A DNA stretch of 49,132 nucleotides from Nonomuraea deserti (GTDB lineage: Bacteria; Actinomycetota; Actinomycetes; Streptosporangiales; Streptosporangiaceae). The stretch covers positions 1-49,132 of the forward strand of contig NZ_SMKO01000059.1 of NCBI RefSeq assembly GCF_004348685.1, given 5' to 3'. Shown in pieces: positions 14,490 to 22,684 of this stretch (positions within the stretch are counted from its first letter, which is position 1; every line of letters begins with the position of its first letter). The translations under genes were made by a program, and so were the position numbers. A model generated the notes under the pieces. That model saw only the letters and a program-made list of their open reading frames with translations, was not told the DNA's origin and ran no database searches.

Positions 14490-15767
14490 TCATCGGCGGG
14501 TGATGACGAGGTTCATGCCGCTGAAGTCGAAGGTGACGGCGAAGGGTTTGAAGAACTCGTGGCTGAAGTTGGCGATGATCTCGAACCCGAACTGTTCGGC
14601 CTGGCCTGGACCGGGATAGCCGGGGAACGTCTTCTCGGCGGCGCTGCCGGGCACGTTACGCCGGATCGCCTTGCCCAAGCTGATCCGATCTGGCCTGATC
14701 GGGTAGACGGAGACGCCGTTCACCTCGTTCGGGTGATCGTAGTCCACCTTGATGTCGGCCCGCTTGGCGTACTGGACCGTCGTGTGGATGCCGGTGCCGA
14801 TGCCGCCGGTGTCGAGGGTGACGATGTGTGGCCCATAGTCGCCCAGGCTTCCCCGCGTGCACGGGGAGTGGTCCCCGGCCAGCCATAGTGGGACCCGGTA
14901 GGTTCCCCGCTCTTGGACCGCGGACTTGGGCCGGAGCACCAGGGCTTGGCCGGCGTAGTCCATCGTGGTCAGGAAGTGGTAGAAGAGCGTCGTGCCAATG
15001 ATGCCCTCCGGCTGGGCTCCGCCGGGCGGTGACTGCGTGTCGTGCCACTGCACCGGCAGGTTGCGGATCTCTATGTCGCCGATCCGGAACGACTCCAGGA
15101 CGCCCAGGTGGATGGTGATCTGCTGGCCGCTGCCGATGCCTGACACGGTGGCCAGCGAGCGCAGCCCCGCCTCTTCCGCGATCTCCTGCGTGAGGCCGAG
15201 CGTCGCGCCCGTGTCGAGGTAGAACCTTCCCGCTCTGCCGTTCACCGAGGCCTCGATGGTGGGCAGCGGGTCCAGTTGCAGGAAGGGCACGCGGCTGCTC
15301 CGTGCGCCATGGATCTGCCAGGGCGTCCCGGTGATGTGGGCGTACAAGGTGGCGAAGGCGGCATCGCGCGGGCTGCCGGTCCTCTTGAGCAAGGGGACGG
15401 CGCGGGCGAATTTGTCCTGCCGCACGTAGCACTCGGCCAGCCGCTGGTGCGAGGCCACGTCGCCGGGGTCCAGCGCCGTGGCGGTGGACAGGAAGCGCTC
15501 GGCCGCGGCGAACCGGTTGGACAGCAGGGCTATGTAGCCCAGTTGGGCGGCGGCGTGCGCGTTCTTGGGATCCTTGCTCAGCAGACGTCGGTAACCTCGG
15601 GCGGCCTCGTCGAACTCACCCTTCCTGAACAGCTGGTCGGGATCCTTCACAGCGGCGGCCGCCGTGCCCATGGAGGGAAGGACCATGGGCACGGCGGCCG
15701 CCATCATGGCGGTTTCGCGCAGGAAGGCGCGCCGGCTGGAGGCAGGGAAATCGCCTGCAAGGGTCAT
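14490..15767 (-). CDS. Tat-exported TPR and retropepsin-like aspartyl protease protein
   Basis: A 425-residue protein. A twin-arginine signal is clear: SRRAFLRE at residues 10-17, then a hydrophobic AAAVPMVLPSMGTAAAA segment. Residues 40-150 form tetratricopeptide repeats (GEFDEAARGYRRLLSKDPKN, AAERFLSTATALDPGD). Two retropepsin-like half-domains follow, each with an Asp-Thr-Gly signature: FYLDTGATLGL near residue 245 and VTLDTGGIGTG near residue 345. A GIIGTTLFYHF and NLVITRR end complete the pepsin-like fold. It is probably a secreted or membrane-associated aspartyl protease whose TPRs bind a partner. ATG 15767 has AGGAG five bases upstream. It appears to be monocistronic. The substrate is unknown. 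Confidence 0.82.
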   Translation of the reverse strand: MTLAGDFPASSRRAFLRETAMMAAAVPMVLPSMGTAAAAVKDPDQLFRKGEFDEAARGYRRLLSKDPKNAHAAAQLGYIALLSNRFAAAERFLSTATALDPGDVASHQRLAECYVRQDKFARAVPLLKRTGSPRDAAFATLYAHITGTPWQIHGARSSRVPFLQLDPLPTIEASVNGRAGRFYLDTGATLGLTQEIAEEAGLRSLATVSGIGSGQQITIHLGVLESFRIGDIEIRNLPVQWHDTQSPPGGAQPEGIIGTTLFYHFLTTMDYAGQALVLRPKSAVQERGTYRVPLWLAGDHSPCTRGSLGDYGPHIVTLDTGGIGTGIHTTVQYAKRADIKVDYDHPNEVNGVSVYPIRPDRISLGKAIRRNVPGSAAEKTFPGYPGPGQAEQFGFEIIANFSHEFFKPFAVTFDFSGMNLVITRR

Positions 15768-15984
15768 GCTTGCTCCTGACGTTTCGTGGCGGGATGCCAG
15801 GCACCCAACACGAAACTCTGTTTCCGGAGCGTTTCTGGGCGAGTACTTCCTTGATGCGTCACTGTGAAGAAGATCCCGTTCTCGCCCCACCGACGACGTT
15901 GCCCGCAGCGTCATCGCTCGCCTCACCCCCGCGGCCTGCCCGGCCTGCCGAGCACGCCGAGATCCTCCTCATACTGCTCGTCGG

Positions 15985-16515
15985 TCACGGGCCCGGCGGT
16001 GGCCCGTCCAGCGGGCGCAGGTGCTCGATCGTGACGTGGTGTCGCTCGGTCAGCCGCTGGGCGATCAACGAGCGGTGGCATGCCTCGGGGTCGCGCTCGA
16101 CACAGAGCAGCGCTGCGGTCCCGCTGGCCGGCAGCGCCGACACGATGGGCGTGAGGTCGGCGCGGTCGAGGATCTCGGTGGTGTAGCGGCGGGTGTACTC
16201 GGCGGCGAGTTCGCGCCGCGAGCGCCTGCCGACGCCTTGGCGGTCGTCCTCGGCGTACTGAAGCCGGCGCAACTCGGTGGTCGGGGCGAGCTCGGGGTGG
16301 TGCTCGTAGGCGATCCGGGCTCGGGCGAGGGCCGCCTGCAGCCGGCGCGCGTTCGCCCAGGCGTACTCGGGGCCGCGGACACCCCGGCGCTGGCGTACGT
16401 CGAACAGCAGGTGGGCGTCCGCGTGCCGCAGTCGTCGCAGGAAGGACTCGCCGTCGAAGCCATAGACGCCGATGGTCACCACTCTGAGCACCGCATTCAC
16501 CCACCTGCCTGTCAC
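15985..16515 (-). CDS. DUF488 family protein
   Basis: A 176-residue protein with the DUF488 signatures: TIGVYGFDGESFLRRLRHA near the N-terminus, LLFDVRQRRGVRGPEYAWAN, and the terminal cysteine block LCVERDPEACHRSLIAQRLT. Members are small, soluble and biochemically poorly characterised; the conserved Cys-His suggests a nucleotide- or metal-related activity, but this is not established. The GTG at 16515 is the longest start. Internal GTGs at codons 6, 9 and 12-13 are possible, and none has a convincing ribosome site. It sits 48 bases from the RidA gene on the same strand, with which it might be co-transcribed. Confidence 0.82.
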   Translation of the reverse strand: MTGRWVNAVLRVVTIGVYGFDGESFLRRLRHADAHLLFDVRQRRGVRGPEYAWANARRLQAALARARIAYEHHPELAPTTELRRLQYAEDDRQGVGRRSRRELAAEYTRRYTTEILDRADLTPIVSALPASGTAALLCVERDPEACHRSLIAQRLTERHHVTIEHLRPLDGPPPGP

Positions 16516-16563
16516 TCGTGCCGGTTCAACCCCGGCGGCCCTGCCGGAAGCGGCGAGATCGCA

Positions 16564-16965
16564 TCACGCGACGGCGGTCCCCTCGAGCTCGACCATCAGG
16601 GTGGGGATCGCCAGCCGTGTCACCCCGAGCATCGTGGTGGTCGGCGCCACCCCGGCGGCGCCCAACCGCGACGCCAGCACGCCGTAGTGCGCGAAGAGCA
16701 GATCGACGTCGGTGGTGTAGACGTTGAGCCGGACGAGGTCCGCCAGGGACATGCCGGCCTCGCCGAGCACCGCCTCCAGGTTGTCGAGGCTCAGCGCCAG
16801 CTGCGCCGCCATGTCACCGTCATGCTGGGGCTTGCCGTCGCCGCTCATCGCGGTCTGCCCGGAGCAGTACAGCGTCCGGGTGTGCCCGGAGACGATCTCA
16901 CCCTGGTTGTACCCCATCTCGACCGACCACGCCCACGGGTTGACCGCCATTCGCTCCATCGCCAC
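16564..16965 (-). CDS. RidA-family enamine/imine deaminase
   Basis: From GTG 16965 the protein is 133 residues, the usual RidA length. It has the trimeric YjgF fold markers: LYCSGQTAMSGDGKPQHDGD, LSLDNLEAVLGEAGMSLADL, VRLNVYTTDVD, and the terminal TRLAIPTLMVELEGTAV, where the Arg is in the canonical substrate-binding position. RidA proteins hydrolyse reactive enamines and imines formed by PLP enzymes. The GTG has GGAG five bases upstream. An ATG at 17022 would add 19 residues but lacks a well-spaced ribosome site. The gene is divergent from a WYL regulator 127 bases away, a layout that suggests control by that regulator. Confidence 0.87.
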   Translation of the reverse strand: MAMERMAVNPWAWSVEMGYNQGEIVSGHTRTLYCSGQTAMSGDGKPQHDGDMAAQLALSLDNLEAVLGEAGMSLADLVRLNVYTTDVDLLFAHYGVLASRLGAAGVAPTTTMLGVTRLAIPTLMVELEGTAVA

Positions 16966-17092
16966 ATCAGCTCCGTTCGATTCACCGGAAGTAGGGACGT
17001 CCATCGGCCCGGTGGCCGCCATCTGTGACGTCGTGTTAAGCCTCCCGGCAAATCACGACATCCTTTGTCGCGTATTCCGATAACTTCTTCGT

Positions 17093-18067
17093 ATGCGCGC
17101 CGACCGGTTGGTCTCGCTGGTGCTGCTGCTGCGCCGGCACGGTCGGCTGTCCGCTGCCGCGCTGGCCCGCGAGCTGGAGGTGTCCACCCGCACCGTGCTG
17201 CGCGACATCGATGCGTTGTCCGCGGCCGGCGTCCCGGTCTACGCCGAACGCGGCCGGCACGGCGGGTTCGCGTTGTTGCCCGGTTTCCGTACCGAGCTCA
17301 CCGGTTTGAACCACGACGAGGCCCTCGCCCTGCTGATCGCCGGATCGCGGCGCGGCGCGCAGGCATTCGGCCTGGGCTCGGCGCTCGCCTCGGCGATGCT
17401 CAAGGTGGTCGACGCGCTGCCGGAAAGCTATCGGGACACCGCGGCCGGCGCGGCCGAGCGATTGCTCATCGACCCGGAGACCGACCTTCTCTCGCGCCGG
17501 CTGGTCGCTGAGGAGGTGCCTGACGCCATAGTGGCCGAGGTCCGGCGCGCGGTGCTCGCCGGACACAAGCTGCGCATCCGCTACGCGGCCGTGGACCAGA
17601 CCCCGAAGTGGCGCACGGTGGACCCGATCGGCCTGGTCACCGTCCGCGACCGGGGTTACTTGCTGGCCACGAGGTCTGGCGCGGACCGCACCTACCGGCT
17701 GTCGCGGGTGCTGGCCGCCGAGGAACTTCCCGAACCGGCACAGCGACCGAACCGGGTCGATCTGGACCGGGTCTGGCGGCAACGCAGCACGCAGTTTCGG
17801 ACCGGCGGCGACCAGGTCACCGTACTGGTACGGGTGGACCCCGAACGGCGGGAGGACCTGGTGGGCACCGCGCTGGCCGTCCGCACCGAGGAAGCCGGCG
17901 CAGACGGCCGGTTGCGGCTGGAGGTGACCTTCCAGGATCCACGACACGCCGAATGGGCGCTGTGGCAGCTCAGCACCAACGCGGAAGCCCTGGCCCCGCA
18001 GTGGTTGCGCACCGCCCTGCGCGACCGCGCCGCCGCGATCGCCACCCGCTACGCGGTCCCATCCTGA
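17093..18067 (+). CDS. YafY/WYL-domain transcriptional regulator
   Basis: A 324-residue regulator. The N-terminal HTH_11 (LAAALARELEVSTRTVLRDI near residues 22-42, DALSAAGVPVYAERGRHGGF after it) is followed by a WYL domain (AVLAGHKLRIRYAAVD, then the YLLATRSGADRTYRLSR segment) and a WCX C-terminal extension (VTVLVRVDPERREDLVG onwards). WYL proteins sense nucleic acid or small ligands and repress or activate neighbouring genes. It is divergent from RidA. Start ATG 17093 lacks a clear ribosome site and may be leaderless. Confidence 0.88.
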   Translation: MRADRLVSLVLLLRRHGRLSAAALARELEVSTRTVLRDIDALSAAGVPVYAERGRHGGFALLPGFRTELTGLNHDEALALLIAGSRRGAQAFGLGSALASAMLKVVDALPESYRDTAAGAAERLLIDPETDLLSRRLVAEEVPDAIVAEVRRAVLAGHKLRIRYAAVDQTPKWRTVDPIGLVTVRDRGYLLATRSGADRTYRLSRVLAAEELPEPAQRPNRVDLDRVWRQRSTQFRTGGDQVTVLVRVDPERREDLVGTALAVRTEEAGADGRLRLEVTFQDPRHAEWALWQLSTNAEALAPQWLRTALRDRAAAIATRYAVPS

Positions 18068-18208
18068 GAGCCGGTCTCCTTCAGCGAGCCGCCGCCGACG
18101 CTGCTCGGTCCGCTCCGTACTGCGAGGTGCCAGGAACGACGCGTACGCAACGCGCGGCGCCGCCTTGCGAGCTTGCCGCTGATCTTCTCCTCCAACACCT
18201 TCCGGCGG

Positions 18209-18946
18209 TCAGGCCTGCACGGTGGGCCTGACGACGACCTCGCTGATGTCGACGCCGGCGGGCTGCTCGATCGCGAACCCGATCGCGGACGCGATGGCGG
18301 AGGGCGGGATGGCGATCTCGTCACGCTGCTGGATCAGCGCCGCCGCTGCCTCGGGACTTGCCCCCTTGCCCACGCCCTCGGTGTCGGTGAACCCGGGTGA
18401 GACGAGGGTGACGCGCAGGTCCGGCCCCGATTCCTGCCGCAGCGCCTCGGTCAGTATTTTGACCGCCGTCTTGGTGGCTGCGTAGACGCCCTGCGGGGAT
18501 TTCACGACGTAGGCCGCGGTGGAGGCGACGTTGACGAACTGGCCGGAGCACTGCCGACGGAAGACGGGCAGGGCCGCCCCGATGCCGTTCAGCAGGCCGT
18601 TGACGTGCGTTGCGACCATCGTGTCCCAGTCGTCCTGGCGCAACTCGTCGAACGGTGACACCGCCATCGTGCCGGCGTTGGACACCAGGACGTCGAGCCG
18701 GCCGAACTGATGGACCGCCGTGTCCGTGAGGAGCTTCAGATCCTCCCGGCGCGTCACGTCAATGACGGCTCCGACGGCTGAGCCGCCGTGTGCGACGATC
18801 CGGTCCACCACCGCGTGCAGCCGGTCCCTTCTTCGTGCGCCGAGCACGAGCCGGGCCCCCTTCCCGGCGAGGTACGTCGCCGTTGCTGCTCCGATGCCGC
18901 TGCTGGCACCCGTGATCGCCACCACCTTGCCGGCGATTCCTGTCAT
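18209..18946 (-). CDS. short-chain dehydrogenase/reductase
   Basis: A 245-residue classical SDR. It has the TGxxxGxG cofactor site (VVAITGASSGIGAATATYLA, residues 8-27), NAG (VLVSNAGTMAV), catalytic Ser (VNVASTAAYV), and the Tyr-x-x-x-Lys pair in GVYAATKTAVKIL. The C-terminus LVSPGFTDTEGVG is also typical. It would oxidise or reduce a carbonyl/alcohol with NAD(P). ATG 18946 has GAAGGA nine bases upstream. A TetR gene starts 145 bases away in the opposite direction, with two palindromes between, so the SDR is very likely repressed by that TetR protein. Substrate unknown. Confidence 0.92.
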   Translation of the reverse strand: MTGIAGKVVAITGASSGIGAATATYLAGKGARLVLGARRRDRLHAVVDRIVAHGGSAVGAVIDVTRREDLKLLTDTAVHQFGRLDVLVSNAGTMAVSPFDELRQDDWDTMVATHVNGLLNGIGAALPVFRRQCSGQFVNVASTAAYVVKSPQGVYAATKTAVKILTEALRQESGPDLRVTLVSPGFTDTEGVGKGASPEAAAALIQQRDEIAIPPSAIASAIGFAIEQPAGVDISEVVVRPTVQA

Positions 18947-19015
18947 GATCAGTAGTCCTTCCACGAGGAACAGGCGCAGGTCGGTCCATGACCTACAGTG
19001 GAAGTGGAGGCGCCA

Positions 19016-19037
19016 CCACTTAATCGAGCTTAAGTGG
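19016..19037. promoter_or_regulatory. operator palindrome 1 between SDR and TetR
   Basis: CCACTTAA (19016-19023) and TTAAGTGG (19030-19037) are perfect eight-base arms around six bases. Size and position in the 145-bp divergent gap suit a TetR dimer site. Confidence 0.6.
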
Positions 19038-19042
19038 GCACG

Positions 19043-19063
19043 CCTCCGTTTAGCAAACGGAGG
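19043..19063. promoter_or_regulatory. operator palindrome 2 between SDR and TetR
   Basis: CCTCCGTTT (19043-19051) and AAACGGAGG (19055-19063), perfect nine-base arms around AGC, lie 29 bases before the TetR start. Its sequence differs from palindrome 1, so the two may serve different proteins, or one may be a stem in the TetR leader. Confidence 0.55.
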
Positions 19064-19091
19064 AAGAGCACAAGGGGGAGGGCCGCCGCCG

Positions 19092-19664
19092 ATGAGCAAA
19101 GACGCGGCACGCCCGTTGCGAGCTGACGCGCGACGCAATCGGGAGAAGATCATCACGGCTGCGGTGAGCGTGTTCGCCGAGGAGGGGCTGGACGCGCACC
19201 TGGAGCGCATCGCCAAGGAGGCGGGCGTGGGCACCGCGACCCTGTACCGCAACTTCCCCACGCGGGAAGCTCTGATCGAGGCGGTCTACCGCAACGAGGT
19301 GGCTCAGCTGTGCGACGCCGTGCCCGGCCTGCTCGCGGCACATCCGCCCTACGAAGCCCTGCGTGCTTGGACACGTCTCTTCCTGGACTACGTGACCGCC
19401 AAGCTCGGCATGGCCGACGCCCTGCGCGCCATCGTCGCTACGGGAGGAAACCCCTACGGCCACAGTCGGGACATGATTCAGGCCGCCATCACCGCCCTGA
19501 TGGACGCCTGCGCGGCCGCCGGGACGATCCGCACCGACATCAGCCCGGCAGACATGGGTGCCGCCCTCGCAGGCATCGCCCTGACCTCGGCGAGGCCCGA
19601 ACAACGAGAGCAGGCAGAACGCCTGCTCGATCTCACGCTGGACGGACTCAAGGCTCGTCCGTGA
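19092..19664 (+). CDS. TetR/AcrR-family transcriptional regulator
   Basis: A 190-residue regulator. The N-terminal HTH occupies about residues 13-60 (REKIITAAVSVFAEEGLDAH, then KEAGVGTATLYRNFPTREAL). The C-terminal domain of the type seen in SbtR-like TetR proteins follows (RLFLDYVTAKLGMADALRAI, GAALAGIALTSARPEQREQA). It lies divergent from the SDR gene with two operator-like palindromes in between, and probably represses both genes. ATG 19092 is preceded by a G-rich GGGGGAGG about ten bases away. The ligand is likely related to the SDR substrate. Confidence 0.9.
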   Translation: MSKDAARPLRADARRNREKIITAAVSVFAEEGLDAHLERIAKEAGVGTATLYRNFPTREALIEAVYRNEVAQLCDAVPGLLAAHPPYEALRAWTRLFLDYVTAKLGMADALRAIVATGGNPYGHSRDMIQAAITALMDACAAAGTIRTDISPADMGAALAGIALTSARPEQREQAERLLDLTLDGLKARP

Positions 19665-19752
19665 GGTCCCTGCAACGTCGGGCGTCAGGGCCGGTGAGCG
19701 GGTGCGCCGGGGACGCGAAGCGTCGCGCCTCCTGCCGGCGGCTCCGCACGCG

Positions 19753-20601
19753 TCAGCCCCGCCTGCTGTAGAGGTGAAGGGCGAGCGGCGCGCACACTGC
19801 GGTGATGGCGGCGGTCGCGACGAGTGCCCAGACGACAGACGCGCCGGTGCCGCCGGCGTCGTTCATCAGGCCCCTGGCCGCGGTCGCGACGTGGCTGAGC
19901 GGGTTGACCTCGACGAAGGCTTGGAGCCAGCCGGGCATGGTGCTGGGCTGGACGAAGATGTTGCTGGCGAACGAGAGCGGCATCAGCACGACGTTGGCGA
20001 TGCTGATGACGACGGCGGGGTCGGGCACGAGCAGGGCGACCGCGGCCCACAGCAGGGAAAGGGAGAGCCCGAAGGCGACTACCAGGGCGACCGCGGCGAG
20101 CACACCCCCTGCGCCACCGTCGGGGCGATAGCCCATGACCAGTCCGAGGACCACCACGATGGCGGAGGCGAACAGGTAACGGGCGGCATCGCTGAGCAGG
20201 CCGCCGAACACGAGGGCGCCGCGCCAGGTGGGCAGCGAACGGAAACGGTCGAAGGCCCCGGTCGTCACGTCCTTGGCGAGGCGGGCACCGCCGTACATGG
20301 TGACGATCGCGATGCTCATGCTCAGCGTGCCGGGCAGGAGGACCTCGAGGTACTCGCCGGGCGAGCCGCTGATGGCGCCGCCGAAGAGGTACGTGAACAG
20401 CACGGTGATCAGGATCGGGATGGCGACCGAGTCCACCAGCTGCTTGGGGTCGTGTTTGATCTTGAGCATGGCCCGGCGGCCGAAGGTCGCGGAGGCGGCG
20501 AGTGCCCCGGCACGGCGACGGGCCGGGCTGCCGGCGAGGAGAAGGCCGATCCGGTCGGTCCCCGCCGCGGCGGGGCCTGTGACGGCGGCGGGGGTGCTCA
20601 T
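19753..20601 (-). CDS. ABC-2 type exporter permease (DrrB-like)
   Basis: A 282-residue integral membrane protein of the ABC-2 family. After a cytoplasmic N-terminus of about 45 residues come six predicted membrane segments (VAIPILITVLFTYLFG, LEVLLPGTLSMSIAIVTMYG, YLFASAIVVVLGLVM, LAAVALVVAFGLSLSLLWAA, VISIANVVLMPLSF, WALVATAAITAVCAPLAL). The family motif NPLSHVATAARGL is present. It overlaps the ATPase gene by four bases (ATGA), so the two are co-translated. With that ATPase it should export a hydrophobic compound, in the manner of DrrAB daunorubicin exporters. Substrate unknown. Confidence 0.92.
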   Translation of the reverse strand: MSTPAAVTGPAAAGTDRIGLLLAGSPARRRAGALAASATFGRRAMLKIKHDPKQLVDSVAIPILITVLFTYLFGGAISGSPGEYLEVLLPGTLSMSIAIVTMYGGARLAKDVTTGAFDRFRSLPTWRGALVFGGLLSDAARYLFASAIVVVLGLVMGYRPDGGAGGVLAAVALVVAFGLSLSLLWAAVALLVPDPAVVISIANVVLMPLSFASNIFVQPSTMPGWLQAFVEVNPLSHVATAARGLMNDAGGTGASVVWALVATAAITAVCAPLALHLYSRRG

Positions 20602-21632
20602 CGGTTCACGTCCTCCTGGTCGGTGGTGGCTGGGCCGGCCGGGTGGCCGGTCAGGGCGAGGAAGGCCTCGTCCAGGCTGGGCTGGCCGAGAGCGACCTCG
20701 GCGATGCCCACCTGGGCTTCGGCGAGCCGGGTCAGGGCGTGCCCGACCAGCCGGCCCACGTCTGTCGCGTCGGCCGGGGTGGCTAGCAGCATGGACAGGG
20801 CGAGCGGGTCGGCGGCGGGATGGACGGTCCCTTCCAGGGCGCCGGCCAGGACCTGTTGCGCTTGCGCGCGCTGCTCGCCGTCGAGGAGCCGGACGTGGAG
20901 GGTGCCCGAGCCGACTCGGGATTTGAGCTGGGCGCTGGTGCCTTCGGCCACGATCCGGCCCTGGTCGATGACGGCGATCTGCTCGGCGAGCTGGTCGGCC
21001 TCCTCAAGGTACTGGGTGGTGAGCAGCACCGTGGTGCCGGCCGCGGCGATCCGGCGGACCAGCTCCCAGACCTGGTTACGGCTGCGCGGGTCGAGCCCCG
21101 TGGTCGGCTCGTCGAGGAACAGCAGGTCGGGGGTCACGATCAGGCCGGCCGCGATGTCCAGCCGGCGGCGCATCCCGCCCGAGTACCCGCCCACGGGGCG
21201 GCCGCCCGCGTGGGTCAGGTCGAAGGCGGCCAGCAGGTCATCGGCTCGCTGTTTGCCGGCGGCGCGGGACAGACCGTGGAGGCGGCCGAGGATGATCAGG
21301 TTCTCGTACCCGGTCAGGTCCTCATCCAGGGCCGCGAACTGGCCGGTCACGGCGACCCGGGCCCGGATCGCGTCGCGCTCGCTGATCACGTCGTGACCGA
21401 GGACACGGGCGACTCCGCTGTCGAACCGGGTCAAGGTGGCCAGGACGCGGATCGTGGTGGTCTTGCCCGCCCCGTTGGGTCCGAGAAACCCGAACACCTG
21501 ACCGCGCCGGACCGTGAGGTCGATCCCGTCCAGCGCTCGGTTCTGGCCGAAGACCTTGACCAGGCCGTGCGCCTCGATCGCCGGCTGGTCCCCGGCCGTG
21601 CTGCTCTTTGACATGCGGTGAGACTCGTCCAT
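20598..21632 (-). CDS. ABC transporter ATP-binding subunit (DrrA-like)
   Basis: A 344-residue ATPase with Walker A GPNGAGKTTT, the signature YSGGMRRRLDIAAGL, Walker B LLFLDEPTTGLD, and LLTTQYLEEADQL, in which Gln replaces the H-loop His as in DrrA relatives. A C-terminal extension of about 100 residues (LDGEQRAQAQQVLAG onward) matches the DUF4162-like tail of drug exporters. ATG 21632 gives the longest product; ATG 21614 (MSKSSTAG) is an alternative. It forms an operon with the downstream permease. An AraC-type regulator on the same strand ends 84 bases upstream and might control it. Confidence 0.93.
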   Translation of the reverse strand: MDESHRMSKSSTAGDQPAIEAHGLVKVFGQNRALDGIDLTVRRGQVFGFLGPNGAGKTTTIRVLATLTRFDSGVARVLGHDVISERDAIRARVAVTGQFAALDEDLTGYENLIILGRLHGLSRAAGKQRADDLLAAFDLTHAGGRPVGGYSGGMRRRLDIAAGLIVTPDLLFLDEPTTGLDPRSRNQVWELVRRIAAAGTTVLLTTQYLEEADQLAEQIAVIDQGRIVAEGTSAQLKSRVGSGTLHVRLLDGEQRAQAQQVLAGALEGTVHPAADPLALSMLLATPADATDVGRLVGHALTRLAEAQVGIAEVALGQPSLDEAFLALTGHPAGPATTDQEDVNR

Positions 21633-21715
21633 CTCTCACGGCTTGTCTTGCAGAAATGTTCCGCCCTCGTGGCCGGCGCGACGGGCATCGGGAGCAGCCG
21701 TAGCGCTCGCCCACG

Positions 21716-22570
21716 TCACCTGCCGGATTGAGCCTTGGGAGGCCACGCGACATCGTCGATCGCGAGAAACGGCGAGAGCGCGACCGTGGCCGGCGTCATC
21801 CCGGCGAAGGCCACGACGTCCCTATGGAGGTGGGACTGGTCGGTGTAGCCGCTTTCCGCTGCTACCAGGGCGGCCCTGTGGCCGGCGGCGAGGCGGTGGG
21901 CCGCGTGGTCGAAGCGGATGAGCTGGGCGACACGCTTGGGGGTGAGGCCGATCTGGGCGCGGAAGCGGGACCAGAGGCGCTTGCGGCTCCATCCGATCTC
22001 GGCAACCAGCCGTTCGATGCGTACCCGCCCCCCGCTGGCCACCATCTGTCCCCAGCAGAAGGTGACTTCCGGATCGGCGGCCCGGCCCGCGTCGTATCGC
22101 CGAGCCAGCGCGGCCTCCACGATGGCGAATCGCTCCTCCCACGACCCGGCGGCACGCAATCGTTCGTGGGCTCGTACGGCCTCGCGTCCCCAGAGATCAT
22201 CGAGGGCGGCCACCGTCCCGCCCAGCTCCGAGGAGGCGCCCAGAACCGCGTGCGCGACCATCGGCGGAAGCCGCAACTGGAGGCACTCGGAACTCCTGGC
22301 CAGCCCCCGCCCGCGGGCCCTGTGGGGCGCGAGTCCGGCGACGACGCGTTCGCGCTGCTGCGAGCCACGGCCGTCTTCGAAGACGAATGGCTGGTCGCCG
22401 AGGTCGAAGAGCACCGTAACCGCCGGATGCGGGACCAGCGCGACGTCGCGGAACTCGTTCGCTTGGTCGCTGAACCCTGCCATCACGACCCCGGGCAGCC
22501 GGCCAGGACGCGACGGGACCGTGATCTTCCATCGAGGCGTACCGGGGCGAACCGGCTCGGAGGATCCCAC
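21716..22570 (-). CDS. AraC-family transcriptional regulator
   Basis: A 284-residue regulator. Residues 1-150 form an N-terminal ligand-sensing domain of the DUF6597 type (AVTVLFDLGDQPFVFEDGRG). The C-terminus carries the double AraC helix-turn-helix (VRIERLVAEIGWSRKRLWSR, then GLTPKRVAQLIRFDHAAHRL, SGYTDQSHLHRDVVAFAGMT). Start GTG 22570 is the first in frame; an ATG at 22579 is out of frame. It stands between the DrrAB-type exporter and the esterase, all on the minus strand, so it may regulate either. Confidence 0.88.
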   Translation of the reverse strand: MGSSEPVRPGTPRWKITVPSRPGRLPGVVMAGFSDQANEFRDVALVPHPAVTVLFDLGDQPFVFEDGRGSQQRERVVAGLAPHRARGRGLARSSECLQLRLPPMVAHAVLGASSELGGTVAALDDLWGREAVRAHERLRAAGSWEERFAIVEAALARRYDAGRAADPEVTFCWGQMVASGGRVRIERLVAEIGWSRKRLWSRFRAQIGLTPKRVAQLIRFDHAAHRLAAGHRAALVAAESGYTDQSHLHRDVVAFAGMTPATVALSPFLAIDDVAWPPKAQSGR

Positions 22571-22684
22571 GCCGACATGGTAGGAGCCAGGTCGCGGTGG
22601 CGCGCAACGCGGCCCTTTTCCGGATATGTCAGGCGCGCAGCAACGCGCACCCCGATGCCCGTAAGGATCTCCGGCAACTCCCGA

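Noticed and set aside
16520..16536. GCCGG-TTCAACC-CCGGC looks like a tRNA T-arm
   Set aside because: Loop positions fit the tRNA consensus, but no acceptor 5' strand, anticodon arm or D-arm exists upstream and the site lies in a 48-bp gap between two genes. Probably chance.
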